From Marinomonas sp. SBI8L (GTDB taxonomy: Bacteria; Pseudomonadota; Gammaproteobacteria; Pseudomonadales; Marinomonadaceae): DNA of 64,000 nt. The notes under the pieces are model-generated. The model ran no database searches and had not been told where the DNA came from. It was given only the letters and a program-made list of their open reading frames with translations. This document shows, in pieces, positions 18,050 through 25,533 of this stretch. The stretch is taken from NCBI RefSeq assembly GCF_001624705.1, contig NZ_JSEO01000005.1, forward strand, positions 186,001 through 250,000. Reading direction: 5' to 3'. A program made the translations under genes and the position numbers. Positions within the stretch are counted from its first letter, which is position 1, and each line of letters starts with the position of its first letter.

Positions 18050-18910
18050 TTAGCGGTTTGCGATCCCCCACATACTGAATAAATACTTTCTAACAACGAA
18101 TAAGAAGAGAATGGCCGGTACGATCAAAATCAGCCCCCCTGCGAACTTCACTTCTGCGGGAGAGGAAGACAAACTTTGTACCAAGAAAGCCGTCAGTGTT
18201 TGGTTATTGATGGTCAATACCGCCGCGGCGAACACCTCATTCCAAGAAATAACAAAGGCAAAGACAGCAGACGCAGTCAGACCCGGTAGCGCCAAAGGCA
18301 TAACGACTTTGACAAACGCTTGCCAGCGGTTACAACCTAATACCCAAGCCGCCTCTTCAAGCTCAACGGGAATCCCCATAAACAAACTTGAAGTAATCAA
18401 AACGGCAAATGGCAAGGCCAAAGCGGCGTGTACCAGAGATAAACCAAACAAGGTGTCATCAAGGCCAATATTGATAAAAATAACGGCCAGAGGTAATGCC
18501 AGCAAAGGCATAGGGAAAGCACGGGTTAATAGGATAAGTAACCTAAATGTGTTCTTTCCGCGAAACTCAAAACGAGCCAAGGCATAACCCGCAGGTGTAC
18601 CTAATCCAATCGAAATCACCATGGTGAAAACGGCAGCGATCAAGGAGTTCTTTAAGGCATCTAGCACACCGTAGTAGTTCATAAAGAAGGCCATGGTTTC
18701 CATGTCGAACTCAGGCACAAATGCCTTTGGCCAACCATTTACCACTTCAGCAGAACTTAATGCGCTAACAACCAAGAGGTAAATCGGAAATACTATCCAA
18801 GACACCATAAAAGCAGTGCCACTGATAAATAACCAACGCCAAGCTTTTTTGCGTTTATTTGCGGCAAGCATTTCTTTTTCTAACAATGCATCTTGCTCAA
18901 ACTGGCTCAT
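18050..18910 (-). CDS. Sugar ABC transporter permease (MalG type)
   Basis: 286 residues, six predicted membrane helices after a charged N-terminal stretch. The cytoplasmic EAA loop is present (EEAAWVLGCNRWQAFVKVVMPLALPG), the site of contact with the ATPase. The start ATG overlaps the stop of the partner permease (18907-18910), so the two are coupled. Confidence 0.9.
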   Translation of the reverse strand: MSQFEQDALLEKEMLAANKRKKAWRWLFISGTAFMVSWIVFPIYLLVVSALSSAEVVNGWPKAFVPEFDMETMAFFMNYYGVLDALKNSLIAAVFTMVISIGLGTPAGYALARFEFRGKNTFRLLILLTRAFPMPLLALPLAVIFINIGLDDTLFGLSLVHAALALPFAVLITSSLFMGIPVELEEAAWVLGCNRWQAFVKVVMPLALPGLTASAVFAFVISWNEVFAAAVLTINNQTLTAFLVQSLSSSPAEVKFAGGLILIVPAILFLFVVRKYLFSMWGIANR

Positions 18911-19755
18911 ACTTGGGCCTCCTTAGGCACATGTAATACTTTTAGATAAAACAAAGTGAAAACAATCGATAAGCCCAAAATCACCACAGCATAAGCGGCA
19001 GCAGCACCCGCATCTCGATATTCAAACGCCCAGTTGAAGGCTTCACCCATCAAGACAGGCATATTGGTTCCGCCTAGTAGCATGACAACGGCAAAGACTT
19101 CGAAGGCTAACAAGGTCCGTAGAATCAAAGCCGTTTGTAGACTAGGTCTTAATAGAGGTAGGGTTACTTTCCATAAACGCACCCAGGCATTAGCACCAAA
19201 GATTTCTGCTGCTTCATAGTATTCTTTCGGAATCAGACCAATACCGGAAACAATGATGACTAGCAGAATCGCTGTCGCACGCCAGATTTCGGCAAACACT
19301 ATGGCGGCAAAGATAGCCACAGGATTATTGTAGTTAAGCCAACTCTCTGGCCCATCAATAATACCAACAGAGAATAAGAAACTATTCAGGAAACCGTTCT
19401 GATCAAGCAAGGCTAACCAAACGATACCCGCCGCCAAATCTGAAATACCAAGCGGGATGGTCCAGATATAAAGTACGGTATCGCGTCCCTTTTTCATCTT
19501 AGAGATCATTAAAGACATACCAACCGCCATACATAGCTGAGTCGGTACTACCACTAATGCAAGGATCAGGGTATTGCTTAATGAAGGTAAGAAATTAAAG
19601 TCATTAAAAATGGTATCGAAGTTTGCCAAACCTAGCTCACCATCACTGGTGGTGAAGGCCTGTAAAAAGACTTCGATAAAAGGGTAAATAAAGAAAGCGA
19701 GTAAAAATAAGATACTCGGAGCAATCAGCAAATAAGGGTATGTCTTACTATTCAT
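18907..19755 (-). CDS. Sugar ABC transporter permease (MalF type)
   Basis: 282 residues with about six membrane helices and an EAA loop (YEAAEIFGANAWVRLWKVTLPLLRP). It lacks the extra N-terminal region of E. coli MalF, as is usual in UgpA-like permeases. A hairpin at 19787-19808 lies between this gene and the binding-protein gene. Confidence 0.9.
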   Translation of the reverse strand: MNSKTYPYLLIAPSILFLLAFFIYPFIEVFLQAFTTSDGELGLANFDTIFNDFNFLPSLSNTLILALVVVPTQLCMAVGMSLMISKMKKGRDTVLYIWTIPLGISDLAAGIVWLALLDQNGFLNSFLFSVGIIDGPESWLNYNNPVAIFAAIVFAEIWRATAILLVIIVSGIGLIPKEYYEAAEIFGANAWVRLWKVTLPLLRPSLQTALILRTLLAFEVFAVVMLLGGTNMPVLMGEAFNWAFEYRDAGAAAAYAVVILGLSIVFTLFYLKVLHVPKEAQV

Positions 19756-19786
19756 AGGGCATCCTGAAATCTATTTAAACACTTAA

Positions 19787-19808
19787 GGAAGGTGCAAAAA
19801 GTCCTTCC
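19787..19808 (-). other. Intercistronic hairpin behind the binding-protein gene
   Basis: GGAAGG and CCTTCC form a six-base-pair stem around a ten-base loop. Such hairpins between a binding protein and its permeases often stabilise the upstream message or stop part of the transcripts; that role is inferred. Confidence 0.4.
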
Positions 19809-19870
19809 CGCCTCAACATGAGGAGAAAACAATTTAAATGTGAGACGAGAATCGCAACTTACTTAAGAAA

Positions 19871-21130
19871 TCAGTTAACTGGACATACACCATTACTTGG
19901 CTTGTCTGGTGCCCAGCAAGGTGCGTTGGCACTTACCATGATGGTTTTCAAGACTGTCGCCTGACGATCAAGGATCTTGTCTATGTTGGCATTACGCAAA
20001 ACGATTTGTTGGAAGGTATCTTTATAGGTTTTACTAAACTTACCACTTAGATCACCTAAACCAACAGGAAGCATAGATGGCAAGGCATCTGGTGAACCCG
20101 CTTGAGTGGCAATCGCTTTACCTGCAATTCTTACATTGGCAGGCAGGTCAGCCGGTAGCTCAACGTCAGCGATAGGATAGAAACCGGTTGCTCTAAGGGT
20201 TCTGATTTGCACTTCTGGCTCAGACAGGTACTTAATCAATTCAGCAGAAGCCGCTCTATCTGGCGTTCCTTTAGGAATCGCTAGACCTGCAATAACAGGC
20301 ATGAAACCACGGCCAGCTTTAGCAGAAGGGGCTGGGAAAGCGATAAAGTCATCTGGCCTTTGGTCAAATGCATCTTTTAAACGTGCGGTATGATCGAAGG
20401 CAATCCAAACTTCTTCAGTCAGTAACGGCTCTTGCATCAAGTTATAAGCCGTTGATCTTGGGTTAACATCTTGCCAAAGATCACGGAACCATTGCCACAT
20501 AGCTTTAGCATCGTCGCCACGGAAATCAGTCACAACAGAGTTAGTAAATGAAGGGTATAAATAACCTTGTAAGAAGCGGTGCATCAGGCCTTTTTCACCC
20601 GCAGGAAAACCAAGTTTCGCTTTACCTGTTGCTTCTTTAATATTAGCAGCCCAAGTCGCAAGCTCATCATAGGTTAAAGCGTTAACATCAGCCCCTTTTG
20701 GTAAATAAGGTAGGGCTTTTTTGTTCGCCGCCATTATGTAGGTTGCTTGCATCCAAGGGATATATTTTTGTTCGCTAGCGCCCAACTTACCCAGTTCACT
20801 CATGGTGTTGTTGGCTTTAATTTTTGGCACGCTGGCTAGTACATCATCAATGGAATCTAGTGATCCTTGGATTTGAGGGAACTGGCCATGCAGTGCACCT
20901 AATACACCCAAAGAAACTGAGTTGGAACGAGATTCAGCTTCGATACGAGAAAAGAATGGCCCGGCTTCTTGTGGAAGGAATTTCACGTCACCATCAAAAT
21001 TGATGAGTACATCATTTCGCATGGCATCCGCTTCTTTCAAGGGATTGGCTTGAGTCGAATAAAAAACGACCTCACTTGCCGAAGCAATGGAAGATCCTAA
21101 TAAGATTGGCAAAATTATTTTTTTTATCAT
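19871..21130 (-). CDS. Extracellular sugar-binding protein of the ABC importer
   Basis: 419 residues with a Sec signal peptide (MIKKIILPILLGSSIASAS), then an extracellular solute-binding domain of the carbohydrate type: EAGPFFSRIEAESRS, AFDHTARLKDAF, PVIAGLAIPKGTPDRAAS and SEPEVQIRTLRATGFYPI. Two cysteines near the end (CWAPDKPSNGVC) could form a disulfide. It is the first transporter gene after the LacI regulator. The ligand is inferred from the cluster to be a glycosylglycerate. Confidence 0.85.
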   Translation of the reverse strand: MIKKIILPILLGSSIASASEVVFYSTQANPLKEADAMRNDVLINFDGDVKFLPQEAGPFFSRIEAESRSNSVSLGVLGALHGQFPQIQGSLDSIDDVLASVPKIKANNTMSELGKLGASEQKYIPWMQATYIMAANKKALPYLPKGADVNALTYDELATWAANIKEATGKAKLGFPAGEKGLMHRFLQGYLYPSFTNSVVTDFRGDDAKAMWQWFRDLWQDVNPRSTAYNLMQEPLLTEEVWIAFDHTARLKDAFDQRPDDFIAFPAPSAKAGRGFMPVIAGLAIPKGTPDRAASAELIKYLSEPEVQIRTLRATGFYPIADVELPADLPANVRIAGKAIATQAGSPDALPSMLPVGLGDLSGKFSKTYKDTFQQIVLRNANIDKILDRQATVLKTIMVSANAPCWAPDKPSNGVCPVN

Positions 21131-21208
21131 TTTTAAAGTCCTATCATTTCTTTAAATCGCACAAGCGACTTTTTAAAGGCCCTAACTCAGGTTAAAGCCA
21201 GATTCAGA

Positions 21209-22249
21209 CTAGCCATCAGGCGAAAATGCTTGATTGCTGGTTTGGCGTTCTACTAATTCGTAATTGATTAACTTATTTCTCGGAATAAAAATCTGACCAT
21301 TCAATTCCGATTGCAAAATTTTAATAATGGCCTGGCTATGATCATCCAGAGAAGTTCTCAAAGTAGAGATAGTTGGATCCCCTAAATGTGAGAGGGGAAG
21401 ATCATCACAACCAATAATTTGAATATCTTTACAAGGATCAATACCAAGCTCTTTCGCCGCTTTAACCACCTGATGAGCAATCACATCTGAGGCACAAACA
21501 AAGCCTGTCGGCGCCTTGTCCGCTTTTAATAAATCTAAGGCGACTTGGTAAGGGATCTCATCATTCATTTCCATGGTATGTATGCTTGATTCTAATCCAG
21601 CACGTGCAATCGCATCTTCATACCCTTCCACTCGCAAGTGAGAAGTAAACATTCTTTCTGGCAAGTTCAATAAGGTGATTCTTTGATGACCTTTATCAAT
21701 CAAGCTTTGTGTCGCAAGGTCAAAACCTGCTCTGGCATCTGTATCTATCCAGTTATGATCATCAGAACATTGAGTACGACCATGGGTAACAAATGGCACT
21801 TTTTGCTCTTTTAATAACTCGACCCTAGCGTCATCCATGCGAGACCTAAGAACGACAAAAGCATCTACTCTCTGACTATCAATAAAGCGTTGGTATGTTG
21901 CCAGCTCCTTCTCCCCTTCTGGGGCATAGGAAACAATTAAATCTAAATTCGGATTGTGTGCGTAAAGAGATTGACCAAAGTGCAATAAAAAATGGCTCAA
22001 GAAGTGATCTCGCATGTCTCCATAGGAAACAGGCAATAAAATACCAATTGCATCGCTTTTACCCGTCACTAATCTACGGGCCGCTAAGTTCGGCACATAA
22101 CCCAAGAGATCTGCGGCTTCTTGAATTTGCTGACGAGTTTGCGCATTCACATCATTGTATCCAGACAACGCCCTAGACACGGTTGTTACTGAAATATTCA
22201 AATGCTGTGCAATTGATTTTAATGTGGCTTTCTTCTTTTTCTTTTCCAT
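21209..22249 (-). CDS. LacI-family repressor of the glycosylglycerate cluster
   Basis: 346 residues: N-terminal helix-turn-helix TLKSIAQHLNISVTTVSRALSG with hinge, then a periplasmic-binding-protein-like effector domain (SDAIGILLPVSYGD; FVCASDVIAHQVVKAAKELG; IIGCDDLPLSHLGDPTISTLRTS). It leads the minus-strand cluster, and two matching operator-like palindromes lie 25-67 bases upstream of its start, consistent with autoregulation and control of the whole cluster. The effector is probably the transported compound or a breakdown product. Confidence 0.9.
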   Translation of the reverse strand: MEKKKKKATLKSIAQHLNISVTTVSRALSGYNDVNAQTRQQIQEAADLLGYVPNLAARRLVTGKSDAIGILLPVSYGDMRDHFLSHFLLHFGQSLYAHNPNLDLIVSYAPEGEKELATYQRFIDSQRVDAFVVLRSRMDDARVELLKEQKVPFVTHGRTQCSDDHNWIDTDARAGFDLATQSLIDKGHQRITLLNLPERMFTSHLRVEGYEDAIARAGLESSIHTMEMNDEIPYQVALDLLKADKAPTGFVCASDVIAHQVVKAAKELGIDPCKDIQIIGCDDLPLSHLGDPTISTLRTSLDDHSQAIIKILQSELNGQIFIPRNKLINYELVERQTSNQAFSPDG

Positions 22250-22273
22250 CTCAACCTCTTTCGTTTCAAATCA

Positions 22274-22291
22274 ATCCGAAACGATTTGGAT
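22274..22291. promoter_or_regulatory. LacI-type operator, proximal
   Basis: ATCCGAAACGATTTGGAT is an 18-bp near-palindrome around a central CG, the usual centre of LacI-family operators. It lies 25 bases upstream of the lacI-type gene start. Confidence 0.65.
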
Positions 22292-22298
22292 AAATATA

Positions 22299-22316
22299 AA
22301 CCAAAACGTTTCGGAT
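22299..22316. promoter_or_regulatory. LacI-type operator, distal
   Basis: AACCAAAACGTTTCGGAT has the same right arm, GTTTCGGAT, as the complement of the proximal operator. The two sites are 25 bp apart centre to centre. Confidence 0.65.
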
Positions 22317-22319
22317 GTT

Positions 22320-22762
22320 CAATATTTTTTTCTAACTCGCACCAAAAAGATGCTCTTCGATGCTAGATTTTGGTTCGTTCATCACCTGTATTTTATGCTC
22401 AAAATATCGCTTCTCTCGTATTAAAAATACGCGTCAAAATTGACTTAAAGCCAAGTATTCAGTGACTCTAAGACATAGAAATCATCATGAGTAACAAGCA
22501 GTTAATTCAGAAGAGTAAGATAGCAGATTCAAGCCAGATGAATAAGGGCAAGGAGAGAAATAACACTAGCTTGACTGAAAGGCATTTTGCGGTCATTTTC
22601 AGCTTTAGACTATTAAATTATACGAAGAGATATTTTAGCTATATCTGCAACAAAGTAAGCAAAAAAGTACTTTTTTATCATCCTAAAACCAGGCTAAGCG
22701 GTTTAGAAAAAACCCTATTCAGCCAACAAAAAGTACATTTTTTGCTATAAAAGAGTGCAAAC
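22320..22762. other. Gene-poor AT-rich interval
   Basis: About 440 bases between the repressor and the NmrA-like gene. It holds an 87-codon open frame (22487-22750, +) with no ribosome site and no recognisable features, which I do not treat as a gene. A perfect palindrome AAAAAAGTACTTTTTT and a near copy (AAAAAGTACATTTTTT) flank its end and may act as weak transcription stops. Confidence 0.4.
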
Positions 22763-23599
22763 CTATTGCCACACTTTAGCAACAGATTGAGCGAATACAT
22801 CAAAGCTATTTGGTGCTATCTGAGTCAAATTAGCCACTTCGTTTGTCACATTGTTTTCAGACCCTTGCGAAATGCCTGTATCCATTTTAGCTAATGCTTG
22901 AGCGTAAATTTGAGCCATGCCGTTATGCTCAAAGCGCTCTATTAAAGCACTCTCCGAGAGTTTTACATGCATTATTTGCTTACCACTTACCTTTGAAATG
23001 ATCATTGCGACTTCATCATAAGTCAACGCACGTGGGCCAGTTAAAATCAGATCACGGTTCAAAGCTTCATCACTGATTAAAGCCTCCACCGCAACATTTG
23101 CAATGTCGTTCACATCAATAAAAGGCACTCTCCCATCACCTGTCGCTGAATAAAAACAACAGTCATCATTAATCGTATACAGGTGCTGTTGTTCAGAAAA
23201 GTTTTGCATAAACCATGTAGGCCTTAAAACAGCCCACTCAGGCGCAACGTCTTCGAGATAAGCATGCACGGCTCCCATCATGACACCACCTTTAGGCAAA
23301 GATGAAGCACTTAGTAAAACAAAGCGCTTGACGCCATAAGCAAGCATATAGTCAATAAAAGGTTTCATAGCCTCTAATGGCTCTGGTTCATTCGCAGGGG
23401 CAAGTAGATAGACACTCTGCACACCTTCCACAGCCTCAGCAAACGTTCGATCATCGTACCAATCAAACTGAACACTTTGCGCTCCTTTAAAAGCGCTATT
23501 TGAGCGGGAAGCAACTCGTACATCTTGATCTAATGCGATAAGGCGTTGCGCTATCCTGCTACCTGTTTTTCCTGTTCCCCCTGTCACTAATACTGTCAT
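22763..23599 (-). CDS. NmrA-like NAD(P)-binding oxidoreductase
   Basis: 278 residues of the atypical short-chain dehydrogenase type: TVLVTGGTGKTGSRIAQRL is the N-terminal dinucleotide loop, followed by RVASRS at the end of the second strand, VYLLAPANEPEP, and RPTWFMQNF, as in NmrA/quinone-oxidoreductase-like proteins. Its ATG overlaps the stop of the SnoaL-like gene by four bases. The pair is divergent from a TetR regulator. Substrate unknown. Confidence 0.85.
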   Translation of the reverse strand: MTVLVTGGTGKTGSRIAQRLIALDQDVRVASRSNSAFKGAQSVQFDWYDDRTFAEAVEGVQSVYLLAPANEPEPLEAMKPFIDYMLAYGVKRFVLLSASSLPKGGVMMGAVHAYLEDVAPEWAVLRPTWFMQNFSEQQHLYTINDDCCFYSATGDGRVPFIDVNDIANVAVEALISDEALNRDLILTGPRALTYDEVAMIISKVSGKQIMHVKLSESALIERFEHNGMAQIYAQALAKMDTGISQGSENNVTNEVANLTQIAPNSFDVFAQSVAKVWQ

Positions 23600-24051
23600 T
23601 TTAAATCACCTCCAATATCACTTAGTTCGCTTACATCACCCAATGCAGAAGCTACGATGAGTGGGTTCCAGTAATCCTGATAACGTTTAATTCTGCCTTG
23701 TTCCAAGGTAATGACAGAAATGTAGCTTTGATCGTATGGATTACCTGTTTTGACCCCTACTCCTTTACAGGTAAATTCAATAATGACGGTATTTTCATTT
23801 AACGTATGATGAACTAATGGCTCACCCATAGATTCAAACTGAATCAAACTCGCGACCTTTGTGAGATAACGCTCTAAGTCAGAGCGCCCATTTATACGCT
23901 TGATACAGCCTTCATGGGCATATGGGAATTCCATTTCAATATCATCAGACACCATATCCAAAAAATGGTTAGCGCTTGGGTCTAACTTGGTACCCAATGC
24001 TTTTTTCAGCATGCTAGAAAAGCCATCTATGACTTGCTCAGTATGTTTCAT
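23596..24051 (-). CDS. SnoaL-like (NTF2-fold) protein
   Basis: 151 residues in a single NTF2-like fold: an N-terminal helix, DMVSDDIEMEFPYAHEG, GRSDLERYLTKV, then strands ending ISVITLEQGRIKRYQDYWNPL, a typical SnoaL/ketosteroid-isomerase-like finish. No signal peptide. Co-transcribed with the NmrA-like gene. No catalytic function can be assigned. Confidence 0.8.
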   Translation of the reverse strand: MKHTEQVIDGFSSMLKKALGTKLDPSANHFLDMVSDDIEMEFPYAHEGCIKRINGRSDLERYLTKVASLIQFESMGEPLVHHTLNENTVIIEFTCKGVGVKTGNPYDQSYISVITLEQGRIKRYQDYWNPLIVASALGDVSELSDIGGDLK

Positions 24052-24120
24052 TTTATTCCCCTTGCATTACGTCGGAACGATTGCGTATCATTGAATTAAA
24101 TAAACTATAGTGAATTTACG

Positions 24121-24729
24121 ATGGAACGCAAGAGTATCGATGATAAAAAACGAAAACTAAGTGGTGCAGCGCTAAAACAAGAGTCCGTTACGTTAGCCAT
24201 AGAAAAAGCACTATTCGAAGAATGGGTAGAGAAAGGTTATGCCTCTATTTCACTTGAATCTGTCGCGAAAAGAGCGGGTGTCGGTAAAGCAGCCATCTAT
24301 AGACGCTGGCCTTCAAAATTCGAGTTGGTCACTGAGTTAGTCAATAAAGTAGGTACTGACCTCATATACATCCCCGACACGGGAAGTTTAAAAGAAGATA
24401 TTTTTCAGTTACTTAAGCAACTTAGACGTTTACTGAGACATAGGAAGATTAAACGAATCCTACCTGATTTACATGCTGAAATGGGACGTAACCCAACCCT
24501 CACACAAGCGATAAGAGGCAATGTACAAATACAAAGAAGGCAAAGTGGTGAAACGCTCATTCAAAGAGCGATCGAGCGCAATGAGATTAGCCAAGATACT
24601 AATATTGAGATGATATTAGACTTACTCGGCAGCATGATTTATTGGCGCATGATAATCACCAAGAATCGTGCAAATACCCAATATTTACATGAGCTGACTG
24701 AATTAATTCTAAAGGTATTAAAAAAGTAA
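24121..24729 (+). CDS. TetR-family regulator
   Basis: 202 residues; the N-terminal helix-turn-helix is [27 protein letters not shown], followed by a helical ligand domain. It is divergent from the SnoaL-NmrA pair with 69 bases between start codons, so it probably controls that pair and itself. No strong ribosome site is seen before the ATG. Confidence 0.88.
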   Translation: MERKSIDDKKRKLSGAALKQESVTLAIEKALFEEWVEKGYASISLESVAKRAGVGKAAIYRRWPSKFELVTELVNKVGTDLIYIPDTGSLKEDIFQLLKQLRRLLRHRKIKRILPDLHAEMGRNPTLTQAIRGNVQIQRRQSGETLIQRAIERNEISQDTNIEMILDLLGSMIYWRMIITKNRANTQYLHELTELILKVLKK

Positions 24730-24758
24730 ACGCTGGGAAAAGGTTGTATCTAAGAAAA

Positions 24759-24835
24759 TGGCACGCCCGAGAGGATTCGAACCTCCGGCCTTCGCCTCCG
24801 GAGGGCGACGCTCTATCCAGCTGAGCTACGGGCGC
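24759..24835 (-). tRNA. tRNA-Arg (anticodon CCG)
   Basis: On the minus strand a complete 77-base cloverleaf: acceptor GCGCCCG / CGGGCGT, D-arm GCTC...GAGC, anticodon loop CTCCGGA (CCG), T-arm with TTCGAAT, and an encoded CCA end. The first pair is G-U. It closely resembles the E. coli tRNA-Arg(CCG). Confidence 0.95.
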
Positions 24836-24993
24836 ATGGTGCAGTTAAACTCTAAATGAGAATGAGCTTAAGTGCAGGGTATTTTAATGAAATATCTAAT
24901 AGTTACCAGAACTTATTCAGTCATTTCTCAAATGAGTGGCTGCTTATGAGAAGCACCACTCATTTTGGCTAGGTTTGTTATTTCATTCAGTTT

Positions 24994-25431
24994 TTAACCC
25001 GTATAGCTTAGCGTCCACTTGATAATGTCTGCAGCAACCATAGCGCCGGAGTGACGTGCGATTTCTTTGCCACCTTTAAAAATAATCAAGGTCGGAATAC
25101 TACGAATATTCAACTGAGCACCTAGCTGTTGCTCGGCTTCTGTATTCACTTTAGCAAGACGAACCTTAGGCTCTAATTGACCTGCAGCCTGCTCAAATTG
25201 CGGCCCCATCATTTTACAAGGACCACACCAGGGCGCCCAAAAATCCACGAGTACAGGCACATCGTTACGCTGTAAATGTTTTTGGTAATTTTCTGCGGTT
25301 AAATCAATAGGCTTAGCATTAAAGATAGGAGTCTGGCACTTACCGCATTTTGGAGAGTCAGCAAGGCGTGAGCTTGGAATACGGTTGACGGCTAAGCACG
25401 CTTGGCACACTAGATGTGTAGAATCAGTCAT
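24994..25431 (-). CDS. trxC: Thioredoxin 2
   Basis: 145 residues. An N-terminal zinc-binding module has C9-x2-C12 and C29-x2-C32, followed by a thioredoxin domain with the active site WCGPC (68-72) and the cis-proline segment RSIPTLIIF. The zinc module distinguishes TrxC from TrxA. A cytosolic disulfide reductase, often part of the oxidative-stress response. Confidence 0.93.
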   Translation of the reverse strand: MTDSTHLVCQACLAVNRIPSSRLADSPKCGKCQTPIFNAKPIDLTAENYQKHLQRNDVPVLVDFWAPWCGPCKMMGPQFEQAAGQLEPKVRLAKVNTEAEQQLGAQLNIRSIPTLIIFKGGKEIARHSGAMVAADIIKWTLSYTG

Positions 25432-25533
25432 GGTTAATTTTATCGCCTAATAAGGTACAAAGGGTTGAGAGATCCATTTAACCTTAAAGCTCTGGCTAAA
25501 AACAGCCCAGTTTAAACGGCTAGGTTTGAGCAC

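Noticed and set aside
16990-21130. Maltose/maltodextrin importer
   Set aside because: Motifs are shared by all CUT1 importers; the linked GH63-like hydrolase and glycerate kinase argue for a glycosylglycerate instead.
22487-22750. 87-codon open frame
   Set aside because: No ribosome site, no family-like pattern, AT-rich; probably chance.
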